DNA of 64,000 nt from NCBI RefSeq assembly GCF_000744885.1, contig NZ_JQMV01000003.1, positions 620,001 through 684,000 of the forward strand, written 5' to 3'. The notes beneath the pieces were generated by a model, which saw only the letters and a program-made list of their open reading frames with translations, did no database searches and was not told the DNA's origin. This DNA comes from Thermus amyloliquefaciens. GTDB taxonomy: Bacteria; Deinococcota; Deinococci; Deinococcales; Thermaceae. Shown here one piece after another: positions 8,100 to 17,419 of the stretch (position 1 is the stretch's first letter; every line of letters starts with the position of its first letter). A program made the translations under genes and the position numbers.

Positions 8100-9035
8100 A
8101 TGGATGGCCGGGGCCGCTTTTTCTACCTTGCCAGCTGGATGGGGATGGCCCTGGCCCTTGGGCTGCAGGTGCGGCGGTTTCCCCCCCAGGGCCTGGAGGT
8201 TCTCCTCTACGGCCTTTTCATCCTCCTTGCCCTCTGGGCCTTGAGCCGGGGTCCTAAGCTGGCGCCCCGCTGGCTCCTCCATCCCGTGGGGGCCTACCTC
8301 CTCTTTGAGATGGTGCGGGTGGGGGATAGCTGGCCCCTGGTGGGTTTTTTCAGCCCCGCCTTGTACCTTTTGGCTGGGCTTGCCTACCCGCCCTGGTCTT
8401 TGGGGTACCTGCTCGGCGCCTTTTGGGGTGGGGTTTTGGTCCTGGCCCCCTTACTTTTGGGCCGGAACCTGGACTTCTGGCCCCACTTTGCCGTGAGCCA
8501 GGTGCTCCTGGTGGGGCTTACCTTCCTCCTGGCCCGCTTCCGCGAGCTCCACGGCCAGATCCGTTTCTGGCGGGAACAGGCCCTCACCGACCCCCTCACG
8601 GGCCTGCCCAACCGCCGGGCCCTGGAGATGGCCATGGAGCGGGAGGCGGCCCGGGTGGAGCGGGGGGAGGAAACCTTTGCCCTGATCCTGCTGGACCTGG
8701 ACGATTTCAAGCGGGTGAACGACACCCAGGGCCACCAGGAGGGGGATCGCCTTCTCAAGGAGGTGGCCCAGTACCTGGTGGCCCACGTGCGCCAGGGGGA
8801 CCTGGTGGGGCGCTGGGGCGGGGAGGAGTTTGCGGTCCTTCTTCCCCAGACCAAGGGGGAAGAGGCGGCGCAGGTGGCGGAAAGGCTAAGGGCTGGCCTT
8901 GCCCGTTTGGGCGTGACGGGGAGCTTCGGGGTGGCGGTGTACCAAGGGGACCTACAGGACCTCTTCCAGAAGGCCGATGGCGCCCTATACTTGGCCAAGT
9001 CGGCGGGCAAGGACCGGGTGGAGCGGGGTTTTTAG
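8100..9035 (+). CDS. Membrane GGDEF diguanylate cyclase
   Basis: 311 residues: an N-terminal set of about six hydrophobic segments (roughly 8-150), a short linker, then a GGDEF domain (about 155-311). The active site reads GRWGGEEF. RQGD lies five residues before it, matching the RxxD product-inhibition site. It should therefore make c-di-GMP from two GTP, with feedback control, in response to an unknown membrane signal. It converges on tyrA with a 4-bp overlap of stop codons. Proximity to pilus genes is too loose to assign a process. Confidence 0.92.
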   Translation: MDGRGRFFYLASWMGMALALGLQVRRFPPQGLEVLLYGLFILLALWALSRGPKLAPRWLLHPVGAYLLFEMVRVGDSWPLVGFFSPALYLLAGLAYPPWSLGYLLGAFWGGVLVLAPLLLGRNLDFWPHFAVSQVLLVGLTFLLARFRELHGQIRFWREQALTDPLTGLPNRRALEMAMEREAARVERGEETFALILLDLDDFKRVNDTQGHQEGDRLLKEVAQYLVAHVRQGDLVGRWGGEEFAVLLPQTKGEEAAQVAERLRAGLARLGVTGSFGVAVYQGDLQDLFQKADGALYLAKSAGKDRVERGF

Positions 9036-10111
9036 GAGACGCGGTAGCCCACCTGGGCGAGGACCTTCCGGGCCGCCTCCCGTTCCTCCCGGCTGGCGAA
9101 GCCCAGCCGGATGGCCCCGGCTTCCTCCCGGATGGTGAGGACCTCGATGTCCTTGATGTTCACCCCGGCCTCTCCCAAGGCGGTGGCGATGCGGGCGATC
9201 TCCCCGGGGCGGTCCGGCACCTGCACCACCAGGTCGTGCATCTCGGGGAGGAGGCTCCGGCGCACGATGGGGAGGCTATCCCGGGTGCGCTTGGCGGCCT
9301 CGGCCGCCTGGAGAAGCCTCTTTGGCTCGTCCAGGAGGCCTTCCAGTTCCAAGAGCACCGCCCGGAGCTCCTCTATGGCCGCCTTGAGGGCCTCCTTGTT
9401 CTCCACCACCATGTCCCGGCTCATCCTGGGGGAGCCCGAGGCCACCCGGGTGAGGTCGCGGAAGCCCCCGGCCGCCAGGAACATGAGGAGGTCCCGGTGG
9501 GGGCTTTGGGCCACCAGGCGGTTCAGGGCCACCGCCAGCAGGTAGGGGAGATGGGAGATGCGGGCCACCAGCTGGTCGTGGAGTTCCGGGGATATTTCCA
9601 AAGGATAGCCTCCCAAGGCCTCCACCAGCCTTCTGATCCCCTCCTGGGCCTTAGGGCTGGTCCTTTCCGTGGGCGTCAGGACCCAGATGGCGTTTTGCAA
9701 GAGGCCGGCGTGGGCGTTTTCCACCCCGGCCCGCTCGCTTCCCGCCATGGGGTGGCCCCCAAGGAAGTGGGGGAGGGCGGCCTCGAGGGCCGCCACCACC
9801 CTGCCCTTCACGCTCCCCACATCGGTCCAGAGGCTTTCGGGGTTTGCCAAGGGGGCCAAGGCCTTCCCCAGCTCCGCCAGGGCCCCCACGGGGGCGGCCA
9901 GGATGCCCAGCTGGAGCTCCCCCACCCAAGGCCCCAGGGTGGGATGCACCCGGTCCGCTACCCCCAGGAAAAGGGCCTTCTCCAGGGCCTCAGGGTCCTG
10001 GTCGTAGGCGTGGATCTCCTCCGCCAGGAAGCGCTCCTTGAGCCCCAGGGCCACGCTCCCCCCCAAAAGCCCCACGCCAAAGATGCCCACCTTGCCAAAA
10101 AGCGGCCTCAT
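9032..10111 (-). CDS. tyrA: Prephenate dehydrogenase with ACT domain
   Basis: 359 residues. Oxidative decarboxylation of prephenate to 4-hydroxyphenylpyruvate with NAD(P)+ in tyrosine synthesis. A Rossmann motif GVGLLGGS is near residue 10, HPMAGSE is in the prephenate-binding region, and a C-terminal ACT domain (about 290-359, VQVPDRPGEIARI) suggests tyrosine feedback. The start overlaps the aroF stop by 4 bp, so the pair is translationally coupled and falls under the same attenuator. Confidence 0.93.
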   Translation of the reverse strand: MRPLFGKVGIFGVGLLGGSVALGLKERFLAEEIHAYDQDPEALEKALFLGVADRVHPTLGPWVGELQLGILAAPVGALAELGKALAPLANPESLWTDVGSVKGRVVAALEAALPHFLGGHPMAGSERAGVENAHAGLLQNAIWVLTPTERTSPKAQEGIRRLVEALGGYPLEISPELHDQLVARISHLPYLLAVALNRLVAQSPHRDLLMFLAAGGFRDLTRVASGSPRMSRDMVVENKEALKAAIEELRAVLLELEGLLDEPKRLLQAAEAAKRTRDSLPIVRRSLLPEMHDLVVQVPDRPGEIARIATALGEAGVNIKDIEVLTIREEAGAIRLGFASREEREAARKVLAQVGYRVS

Positions 10112-11163
10112 CCCCGATGCGGCGGGAAGGCCCCCTGGGCCGGGGCCGAAAGGGTCTTGCCCAGGGCCTCCACCAGGCGCCGGGCCTTGGCCATGAGCTC
10201 GGCGAACTCGTGCTCGTGGAGCTGCTGGGCGGCGTCGGAGAGGGCCTTTTCCGGCTCGGGGTGGGTCTCCACGATGAGGCCGTCCGCCCCCGCCGCCAGC
10301 CCCGCCAGGGCCAGGGGGATGACCCACTCCCGCCGGCCTGCGGGGTGGGAGGGGTCTACCCAGACGGGGAGGTGGGTCCAGGACTTCAGCACGGGCACCG
10401 CGGCCACGTCCAGGGTGAAGCGGGTGGCCTTCTCAAAGGTGCGGATCCCCCTCTCCACCAGGATGACCTGCATGTTGCCCCGGGAGAGGATGTACTCGGC
10501 GCTCATGAGGAACTCCTCCAGGGTCATGCTCATGCCCCGCTTGAGGAGCACGGGCTTGCCCGACTCCCCCACCGCCTGGAGGAGGGGGAAGTTTTGGGCG
10601 TTGCGGGCCCCGATCTGCAAGGCGTCGGCGTACTCCGCCACCAGCTCCACCTGCTCGGGGGAGAGGACCTCGGTGACCACGGGAAGGCCCGTTTCCCGCC
10701 GGGCCTCCGCCAGGATCTTCAGGCCCTCCACCCCCAGGCCCTGGAAGGCGTAGGGGCTGGTCCTGGGCTTGAAGGCCCCACCCCGGAGCATCCCCGCCCC
10801 GTGGGCCTTGACGTACCGGGCCGCCTTCAGGGTCTGTTCCCGGGACTCCACCCCGCAGGGGCCCGCCGCCACCAGCACGTGCCCGTCCCCCGTCTTGCCC
10901 GTGGGGAACTCCAGGACGGTGGGGAAGGGCTGGACCTCGAGGCTCGCCAGCTTCCACGGCTTGGAGATGGGGATGACCTCCGCCACCCCCGGGAGCGCCC
11001 GGAAGTGCTCCATCAGCTCGGGGGTGGGGCCCTTGCCGATGGCCCCCACCAGGGTGGTCTCCACCCCTCGGGAAACATGGGGCCGGTACCCCACCTTCCC
11101 GATCTCCCGGATGACCTCCTCCAGCTCCGCTTCCGTGTGTCCCCGCTTCATCACGATGAGCAT
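10108..11163 (-). CDS. aroF: 3-deoxy-7-phosphoheptulonate synthase (type I beta)
   Basis: 351-residue DAHP synthase, first step of the shikimate pathway (PEP plus erythrose-4-phosphate). It carries the N-terminal ferredoxin-like regulatory domain (1-70) of the Thermotoga/Bacillus class, then a TIM barrel with AAGPCGVES, RGGAFKPRTSPY, QIGARNAQNF, LLKRGM and DPSHPAGRR. It is the first enzyme gene after the attenuator and is coupled to tyrA. The ribosome site GGAGGAG lies just after the terminator U-run. Confidence 0.95.
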   Translation of the reverse strand: MLIVMKRGHTEAELEEVIREIGKVGYRPHVSRGVETTLVGAIGKGPTPELMEHFRALPGVAEVIPISKPWKLASLEVQPFPTVLEFPTGKTGDGHVLVAAGPCGVESREQTLKAARYVKAHGAGMLRGGAFKPRTSPYAFQGLGVEGLKILAEARRETGLPVVTEVLSPEQVELVAEYADALQIGARNAQNFPLLQAVGESGKPVLLKRGMSMTLEEFLMSAEYILSRGNMQVILVERGIRTFEKATRFTLDVAAVPVLKSWTHLPVWVDPSHPAGRREWVIPLALAGLAAGADGLIVETHPEPEKALSDAAQQLHEHEFAELMAKARRLVEALGKTLSAPAQGAFPPHRG

Positions 11164-11184
11164 CTTCTCCTCCCTAAAAAGCTT

Positions 11185-11210
11185 GGGCGCCCCCTTTTTT
11201 GGGGGCGCCC
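11185..11210 (-). terminator. Attenuator terminator of aroF-tyrA
   Basis: A perfect 10-bp GC stem (11185-11194 with 11201-11210), an A6 loop, then AAGCTTTTT in the transcript. The upstream arm can instead pair perfectly over 10 bp with 11240-11249 inside the leader reading frame, which would be the antiterminator. Confidence 0.85.
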
Positions 11211-11225
11211 TCTTGCGGAAAAACC

Positions 11226-11291
11226 CTATGCGGACCGCAGGGCGCCCCCGGCGGGATAATAAAAGCCAAAGTAGTGCCCAGAGGTCCGCAT
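11226..11291 (-). CDS. Aromatic leader peptide of aroF-tyrA attenuator
   Basis: 21-residue reading frame MRTSGHYFGFYYPAGGALRS followed by A and a stop. Five of six residues at positions 7-12 are Tyr or Phe (TAC TTT GGC TTT TAT TAT), which would stall ribosomes when Phe- or Tyr-tRNA is short. Its first nine bases (11283-11291) pair perfectly with 11228-11236 at its end. The start is a few bases from the expected transcription start, so it is nearly leaderless. Function is inferred from architecture. Confidence 0.8.
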   Translation of the reverse strand: MRTSGHYFGFYYPAGGALRSA

Positions 11292-11301
11292 ATTGCCCCT
11301 A

Positions 11302-11330
11302 AGCTTAGTGAAGGGGGAAACCCCTGTCAA
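11302..11330 (-). promoter_or_regulatory. Promoter of aroF-tyrA leader
   Basis: Perfect -35 TTGACA (11325-11330), exact 17-bp spacer, -10 TAAGCT (11302-11307). The VOC stop codon TGA lies inside the -35 box. Confidence 0.8.
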
Positions 11331-12088
11331 GGGTGCGCGGGGGAAAGCCGGACCTCGGCCCCCGTGGGGTCCTTAAGGGTCCTCTCCCGCCCCCAGGGGT
11401 CCAGGAGGCTATAGGCCAAAAGCCCGGTGGCCCCTGGGGGCGCTTTCCGCCTTCCCGCCCAGATGTTGGCCCCTATGTGGTGGTGGTAGCCATCCCAGGC
11501 GAAGAAGAGGGCCCCCGGGTAGGTGCGCAGGGTGACCCCCATGCCCAGTTCCCCCGCGAAGAAGGCCTCGGCCTCCTCCAGGCTTTCCACGTGGAGGTGC
11601 AGGTGGCCGAGGAGGGCCTCGGGGGGAAGGGGGCCGGGGCCTGGAGCCTCGGAAAGAAGCCTTTCCAGGTTTAAGGGGGCGGTGAACATCAAGGGCCCTT
11701 GGGGCCATTCCCCTTCGGGCCGGTCCCGGTAGATCTCGAGGCCATTCCCCTCCGGGTCGCGGAAGTAGAGGGCCTCGGAAACCCCGTGGTCTGCCGCCCC
11801 CTCAAAGGGGATGGGGGCGCTTAGGAGCTTCCGGGCCACCTGCGCCAGGGCCTTCCGGTCGGGGAGGAGGAGGGCGAAGTGGTAGAGGCCCACCGAGGGG
11901 TAGGGCCTTGGGAGGGCCTGGGAGTCGTGGAGGACCTCCAAATGAAACCCCTCCCCCTCAGGGAATAGCCGGTAGCGGGGTGGGTCCGCTTCCACCTTCA
12001 GGCCCAGAAGGTCCCGGTAAAAGGCCAAGGCGGCCTCCAGGTCCCGCACCCTAAGGGTTAGGGAGGAAAGCCGCCTGGGAAAGGCCAT
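11327..12088 (-). CDS. VOC family ring-cleavage dioxygenase-like protein
   Basis: 253 residues with two vicinal-oxygen-chelate repeats (about 1-120 and 145-250), resembling YfiE/CatE extradiol dioxygenases. Candidate metal ligands are in LYHFALLLP, HLHLHVES and the glutamates of the second repeat. The substrate is unknown; catechol-type cleavage is a family-based guess. The start overlaps the yceI stop by one base (TAATG), so the two are probably an operon from the yceI promoter. Confidence 0.8.
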   Translation of the reverse strand: MAFPRRLSSLTLRVRDLEAALAFYRDLLGLKVEADPPRYRLFPEGEGFHLEVLHDSQALPRPYPSVGLYHFALLLPDRKALAQVARKLLSAPIPFEGAADHGVSEALYFRDPEGNGLEIYRDRPEGEWPQGPLMFTAPLNLERLLSEAPGPGPLPPEALLGHLHLHVESLEEAEAFFAGELGMGVTLRTYPGALFFAWDGYHHHIGANIWAGRRKAPPGATGLLAYSLLDPWGRERTLKDPTGAEVRLSPAHP

Positions 12089-12624
12089 TACTGGGCCGCC
12101 GCCTCCTGGGCCTTCACCGCCTCGGTGTCCACGCTGAAGCGCACCTCCTCGCCCACCAACACCCCGCCCAGCTCCAGGGGCATGTTCCAGGTGAGGCCGA
12201 AGTCCTTGCGGTTCAGCCGGCCCTCAAAGTGGGCGGCCACCCGCTCGTTGCCCCAGGGGTCCTTGGCGGGGCCATGGGTTTCCACCTCAAAGGCCAGGGG
12301 CCGGGTGACCCCGCGGAGGGTCAACTCCCCCTCCACCCGGTACCTTCCCTCGCCCAAGGGGGTGATCCCGGTGCTCTTGAAGAGGATATCCGGGAAGTTC
12401 TCCGCATCCAGGAAGTCGGGGGAGCGGAGGTGGTTGTCCCGGTCCGGCACGCCGGTGTGGATGCTCTTGGCGTCCAGGCGTGCCTCCACCCGGAGGGGCT
12501 TGCCCGCCTCGTCGGTTTCCACAAAGCCCTCCTTGAGGTTCAGGGTGCCCTTCACCGTGGCGATCATCATGTGCCGCACGGCGAACTGGATGCTGGTGTG
12601 GGTGGGGTCTAGGTTCCAACGCAT
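12088..12624 (-). CDS. YceI family polyisoprenoid-binding-like protein
   Basis: 178-residue lipocalin-like YceI protein; family members bind long isoprenoid chains. Signature segments seen are [18 protein letters not shown] at the start, [15 protein letters not shown] in the middle and GLTWN near the end. No signal peptide is visible, so it should be cytoplasmic, as some Thermus relatives are. It has a strong promoter with an overlapping palindrome and heads a two-gene operon with the VOC protein. Confidence 0.92.
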   Translation of the reverse strand: MRWNLDPTHTSIQFAVRHMMIATVKGTLNLKEGFVETDEAGKPLRVEARLDAKSIHTGVPDRDNHLRSPDFLDAENFPDILFKSTGITPLGEGRYRVEGELTLRGVTRPLAFEVETHGPAKDPWGNERVAAHFEGRLNRKDFGLTWNMPLELGGVLVGEEVRFSVDTEAVKAQEAAAQ

Positions 12625-12657
12625 CTTTGAACCTCCTTGGGCTCGAGGCCCAAGCGT

Positions 12658-12693
12658 ATGATATCCATAGCGCTATACTATGTCAAGCGCTAT
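12658..12693 (-). promoter_or_regulatory. yceI promoter with operator-like palindromes
   Basis: -35 TTGACA (12681-12686), 17-bp spacer, -10 TATCAT (12658-12663). The palindrome ATAGCGCTAT (12667-12676) sits in the spacer, and a second partial copy AGCGCTAT (12686-12693) overlaps the -35. Repressor control is likely; the regulator is unknown. Confidence 0.75.
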
Positions 12694-13501
12694 CCCGGAT
12701 AGTAGCTGGGGGAGAAGGCGAGGCCCAGGGCTTGGGCGAAGGCCTGTAGGCCCAGGCGGTCGGGCTCCTCCAGGTGGTAGCGGAAGTTCCAGAGGTAGTG
12801 CTCCATCAGGGCGGGGTGGATGCCAAGCCTCCTGGCCTCGGCCTCCGCCACCTCCCCCAGCCGGGCCAGCCCCTGGCGCCGGGCCCGCCTTAGGGCCCGC
12901 ACCAGCTCCAAGGGGGGAGGGGCTTCCCTGCGGTAGGCCCAGACGGCGAAGACGAAGGGGAGCCTGGTGCGCTCAAACCAGAGCATGGAGAGGTCCACCA
13001 CCGCCACCTCTCCGAAGCGGGTGGGGAGGGCGTGGGGGGTTTCGGGAAGGCGGTCTAGGAGCTGGGCGTAAGCCCTGATGGCCTTGTCGCCGATGAGGAG
13101 TACCCCGTCGTATTCCCCAAGGAGCTCCAGCCCCCCTTCCCTCCCCTCGTACCGGGGGAAAACCCCCCGTTCCCGGAGGAGGAGCTTCAGGAGCTCCACG
13201 CTGGTGGCGCTTTCCGTGGTGAGGGCGATGCGCCTTAGGTCTTGGAGCCTTCCCTTGTGGAAGAGGTTCACCGAGTACACCCGCCCCAGCACGGCCACGG
13301 AGAAGTCGGGAAGCAGCCCGAGCTCCTCCTGGTGCTCCAGGTAGAAGTAGCTGGAGACCAGGGAAAGCCCCACCTCCCCCGAGAGCACCATGCGGTTGAG
13401 TTCCGCGGGGACGCCGTGGCACAGGGTCCAGCCGTTGGGCTTTAGGAAGCGGTAAAGGGGGGCGGTGTTGGCGTAGAGGGGGACGCCTAGGGCGTAAGGC
13501 A

Positions 13502-13502
<1 letters not shown>
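12690..13502 (-). CDS. mqnA: Chorismate dehydratase, futalosine menaquinone pathway
   Basis: 270-residue periplasmic-binding-protein-fold enzyme that removes water from chorismate to give 3-enolpyruvylbenzoate, the first step of the futalosine route to menaquinone. The opening GVPLYANTAPLYRFL and the block ELNRMVLSGEVGLSLVSSYFYL match MqnA, as does the late TRLPFVFAVWAYR. It overlaps the mqnE stop by one base (TGATG), so the two consecutive enzymes are coupled. Confidence 0.93.
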
Positions 13503-14616
<1,114 letters not shown>

Positions 14617-14620
<4 letters not shown>

Positions 14621-15297
14621 GGGGAGGAGTCTACCCCTTGGCGGAACCTCTGGACTAGGGCCTCCACTTCCTTTCGCCTTCCCCCCACGCTCTTCCCCGG
14701 CAGGAGGCCCCGCAGGTAGCGGTCGGTGAGGAGGAGGTCCACGTAAGGGTAGACGGTGGCGGCCATGACCGCGTCCAGGAGGTCGGAGGGCCGGGGCTTG
14801 CGGTTGAGGTCCGAGGCCATGTGGGCGAGGAGCTCGGCCAAGAAGCGCACGAAGGGCACCTCCTTGAGGCCGGTGCGTCCCTTGATCTCCTGAAGGGCCG
14901 CCTCGAGGGCCTCCCGATAGGGCAGGCCCCGGAGGCTTTCCGGCAGGCCCCGGAAGGGGGATAGGTCCGCGGGGATTTCCCAGCTTCCCCCCCTCCAGAG
15001 GAAATCCTCCCGGTAAAGCCCCCGCTCCTGGCGCACGGCCACCTCCTGCCAGGGGCGCACCCAGTACCCCTGAGAGAACTCGGCGAAAAGGCGCTGCAAG
15101 GCGGGCAGGAGGTAGCCCGCCTTCTCCTGGGGGCCCCGTACGGGGTAGAGGGTCTCCAGCACGTGGAAGGGGCTGGGAGGGGCCAGGACCTTGCCCCGGA
15201 GGGCCCGGTAGAGCTCCCCAAACACCTCATGCCCCCGCTGGCCCAGGAGGTGCTTGGCCATGCGGCTGGCGTGGTTTTGGTCCAGGTAGACCAGCAA
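14617..15297 (-). CDS. Hypothetical protein, possible PIN-like fold
   Basis: 226 residues, no family named with confidence. An early acidic motif VYLDQNHASRMAKHL and a late DAVMAATVYPYVDLLLTDRYL resemble the first and last acidic sites of PIN-like nucleases, so an RNase-type fold is possible (inference). The TTG start is chosen because it follows the yqhA stop by a few bases; the longer frame upstream lies inside yqhA. It overlaps mqnE by 4 bp, placing it in the menaquinone operon. Confidence 0.6.
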
Positions 15298-15301
15298 GGT
15301 C

Positions 15302-15745
15302 CTATTCCTTGGCCTTGGCCAGCCACAAGGCGGAGGCCAAGAGGGCCACGCCCCCGGCGAAGAGGAGGAAGTCCAGGGAGGTCTGGGGTTTGAAGGCGGA
15401 GGCCTTCTCAAAGAACTTCACCACCAGGATCATGATGATCACCTGGCCCAGCTTCCCCTTGAGATCCCCCAGGCTTTCCACCGTGAGGACGTTTTCCAAG
15501 GGAAGCTCCAGCTTGCGGATGAAAAGCTCAAAAAGGCCCAGGCTGAAGATGAGGAAGACCGCGCTCAGAAGGGCCAGGTCCACGGCGCCCACCAGGAGGG
15601 GGAGGGCTTCGTCCAGGGGTTTTTGCACGGCCACCAGGGTTTCCTCGAGGGCGTGCCAGGCGAAGTAAAGGGCCCCGAGGAGCATCCCCGCCACGGGCAA
15701 AAGCATGAGCCAGCGCAAGGGGTAGACCAAGGTCTCCGGGCGCAT
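15302..15745 (-). CDS. YqhA family (UPF0114) membrane protein
   Basis: 147 residues with about four hydrophobic segments. RWLMLLPVAGMLLGALYF, VDLALLSAVFLIFSLGLFE and SLGDLKGKLGQVIIMILVVK resemble the YqhA family, whose role is unknown. It is the first gene of the yqhA-PIN-mqnE-mqnA run, read from a leaderless-type start. Confidence 0.75.
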   Translation of the reverse strand: MRPETLVYPLRWLMLLPVAGMLLGALYFAWHALEETLVAVQKPLDEALPLLVGAVDLALLSAVFLIFSLGLFELFIRKLELPLENVLTVESLGDLKGKLGQVIIMILVVKFFEKASAFKPQTSLDFLLFAGGVALLASALWLAKAKE

Positions 15746-15751
15746 GGGCTC

Positions 15752-15757
15752 ATGCTA
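15752..15757 (-). promoter_or_regulatory. Leaderless -10 box of yqhA-mqn operon
   Basis: TAGCAT on the minus strand, 6 bases before the ATG, overlapping the end of the LacI gene. Confidence 0.5.
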
Positions 15758-16786
15758 AGGCAGGTAGGGGGCCGCGGGGGAGGTGCGGGTGGAGGCCCGT
15801 TCGATCAGGAGGGGCTCAAACCGCACCGCCCGGGGAGGGCCCGCATACCCTTGCATCCTTTCCAGGAGGAGCTGGGCCGCCCGAGCCCCCATGGCCTCCA
15901 CCGGCTGGGCGATGGTGGAAAGCCCCACCTCCTCGGTGAAGGGATGGCCGTCAAACCCCAAGACCCGCACCTCCTTGCCCACGGTAAGCCCCAGCCTCTC
16001 CGCCTCCTCCAGGACCCCCAGGGCCACCTGGTCGGCCCCGGCGAAGACGTTGAGGGGCGGGGAGGCCCTTTCCAGGAAGTACCGGAGGGCCAGCCTGCCC
16101 CCCTCCTGGGAGAGCCGGGTGGTGTACAGGTGCTCCTCGGGGAAGGGGCGGCCCGCGGCCTTGAGGGCTTCCCGGAAGCCGGCCAGGCGCTCGGCGAAGA
16201 CCGTGTGGCGGAAGGCCCGGTCGGGCTCCTCCTCCACCTTCACGGCGAAGATGGGCCCGGGGAAGCGGGCCAGGTACTCCCCGGCCAGGTGCCCCCCCAG
16301 GAAGTTGTCCAGGTACACGGAGTCGTACCGGGGGTTCTTGGCGTCCACCAGCACCACGGGACGGTCGGTGGGAAGACGCCCCCCCTCAAAGTGCTCGCTG
16401 AGGTCGTAGGAGGCCAGGATGAGCCCATCGGTGAGAAAGGCCAGGGTGGAGCTTTCCAGGTAGCGCCTAAGCCGGGCCTGGGAGAGGATGGGGAAGAGGG
16501 CCAGGTCGTAGCGCTTTTCCAAAAGCACCCCCTCAAGGCCCTCCACGAGCCTGCGGTAAAACTCCGTGGCCACAAAGGGAAGGAGCACCGAGACCGTGTA
16601 GCTTCTCCCTCCCGCGATGCGCCGGGCATGGGGGTTGGGGGTGTAGCCCAGCTCCTCCATGGCCCGGAGCACCCGGGCCCGGGTTTCCGGCCGCACCGCC
16701 TTGTGGTTGTTGAGCACCCGGCTCACGGTGCCCACGCCGACCCCGGCCCGGGCGGCCACCTCGAGGATGGTGGGTTTCTTCTTCAT
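15755..16786 (-). CDS. LacI family transcriptional regulator
   Basis: 343 residues. The N-terminal HTH (TILEVAARAGVGVGTVSRVLN) and hinge (residues 1-60) are canonical LacI; a periplasmic-binding-like effector domain follows (about 60-330), so it should sense a small molecule, usually a sugar. The downstream ATG (MKKKP) is chosen; an alternative ATG five codons upstream is equally open. Tandem palindromes lie between its promoter and start, implying autorepression. The yqhA promoter overlaps its 3' end. Confidence 0.93.
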   Translation of the reverse strand: MKKKPTILEVAARAGVGVGTVSRVLNNHKAVRPETRARVLRAMEELGYTPNPHARRIAGGRSYTVSVLLPFVATEFYRRLVEGLEGVLLEKRYDLALFPILSQARLRRYLESSTLAFLTDGLILASYDLSEHFEGGRLPTDRPVVLVDAKNPRYDSVYLDNFLGGHLAGEYLARFPGPIFAVKVEEEPDRAFRHTVFAERLAGFREALKAAGRPFPEEHLYTTRLSQEGGRLALRYFLERASPPLNVFAGADQVALGVLEEAERLGLTVGKEVRVLGFDGHPFTEEVGLSTIAQPVEAMGARAAQLLLERMQGYAGPPRAVRFEPLLIERASTRTSPAAPYLP

Positions 16787-16807
16787 GACCTTGCTCCCCA
16801 TTCCTGG

Positions 16808-16832
16808 TGGAAGCGCTTCATGGAAGCTTCCA
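16808..16832. promoter_or_regulatory. Tandem LacI-type operators
   Basis: GAAGCGCTTC (16810-16819) and the perfect 12-bp palindrome TGGAAGCTTCCA (16821-16832), centres about 12 bp apart, with the central CG or AG/CT typical of LacI operators. They lie downstream of the lacI-like -10 box and just before the divergent PlsY-like gene. Confidence 0.75.
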
Positions 16833-16837
16833 CTCCC

Positions 16838-16866
16838 AGGATAGGGCAAGGGGGAGGGTTTTGCAA
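16838..16866 (-). promoter_or_regulatory. Promoter of LacI regulator gene
   Basis: -35 TTGCAA (16861-16866), 17-bp spacer, -10 TATCCT (16838-16843). Confidence 0.7.
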
Positions 16867-16876
16867 GAATGGGGGC

Positions 16877-17410
16877 ATGGCCCACGTGATCCTGGCGTAC
16901 CTCCTGGGTTCCTTGGTGGGGGGGCTTCTCCTCTTCCCCGAGGTGCGGGACAAGGACCTTCCCGGGGGCTCCGGGGTTTACCGCAGGAAGGGCCCTTTGG
17001 CGGCCCTTTTGGTGGTGCTCTTTGATCTGGGCAAGGGGGTTCTGGCCGCCTGGCTGACCCCGCCGGAGTGGCGGCCCTGGGGGGCGGGGGCCGTGGTGGC
17101 GGGGCACAACTGGCCCCTTTACTTCCGCTTCCGGGGCGGGGGTGGGATCGCGCCCTCCTTGGGCTACTTCCTGGCCTGGCTTCCCCGGGAAACCCTGGTG
17201 GCGGCCCTTTTGGGCCTGGGGGTGGCGGGGGTCTACCACCTGGTGTACTGGGGAAGGCGCCGCAAGGGCATCTACCCCATTCCCTTTGGGGCCATCTTCG
17301 GCTACCTGGCCCTCCTGCTCCTGGCTTCCCCCGAGGGCCGGTTGGGGGCCTTCCTGGCGGCCCTTTTGGTGGGGCTTAGGGGCCTGCAAATCCTCAGGGG
17401 AAGATGGTAG
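16877..17410 (+). CDS. PlsY-like glycerol-3-phosphate acyltransferase
   Basis: 177-residue membrane protein with about five hydrophobic segments. PlsY signatures are present: GSGVYRRKG, a region KGVLAAWLTP and AVVAGHNWPLYFRFRGGGGIA. PlsY enzymes acylate glycerol-3-phosphate from acyl-phosphate. The usual GGKG here reads GGGG, losing a conserved Lys, so this may be a paralogue with altered substrate or activity. The start follows AAGAAT and six bases. The 3' end holds the -10 of the next gene. Confidence 0.8.
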   Translation: MAHVILAYLLGSLVGGLLLFPEVRDKDLPGGSGVYRRKGPLAALLVVLFDLGKGVLAAWLTPPEWRPWGAGAVVAGHNWPLYFRFRGGGGIAPSLGYFLAWLPRETLVAALLGLGVAGVYHLVYWGRRRKGIYPIPFGAIFGYLALLLLASPEGRLGAFLAALLVGLRGLQILRGRW

Positions 17411-17413
17411 CTT
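17408..17413 (+). promoter_or_regulatory. Leaderless -10 box of FAH gene
   Basis: TAGCTT, 6 bases before the ATG; its first three bases are the stop codon of the PlsY-like gene. Confidence 0.5.
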
Positions 17414-17419
17414 TAGGGC

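Noticed and set aside
8423-10753. 776-codon plus-strand frame over GGDEF, tyrA and aroF
   Set aside because: Runs through a same-strand real gene in another frame and then antisense to two clear enzymes; no recognisable motif.
11226-11291. Idea that the aroF leader is a T-box
   Set aside because: No T-box core was recognised; the Tyr/Phe leader peptide and competing hairpins explain the region better.
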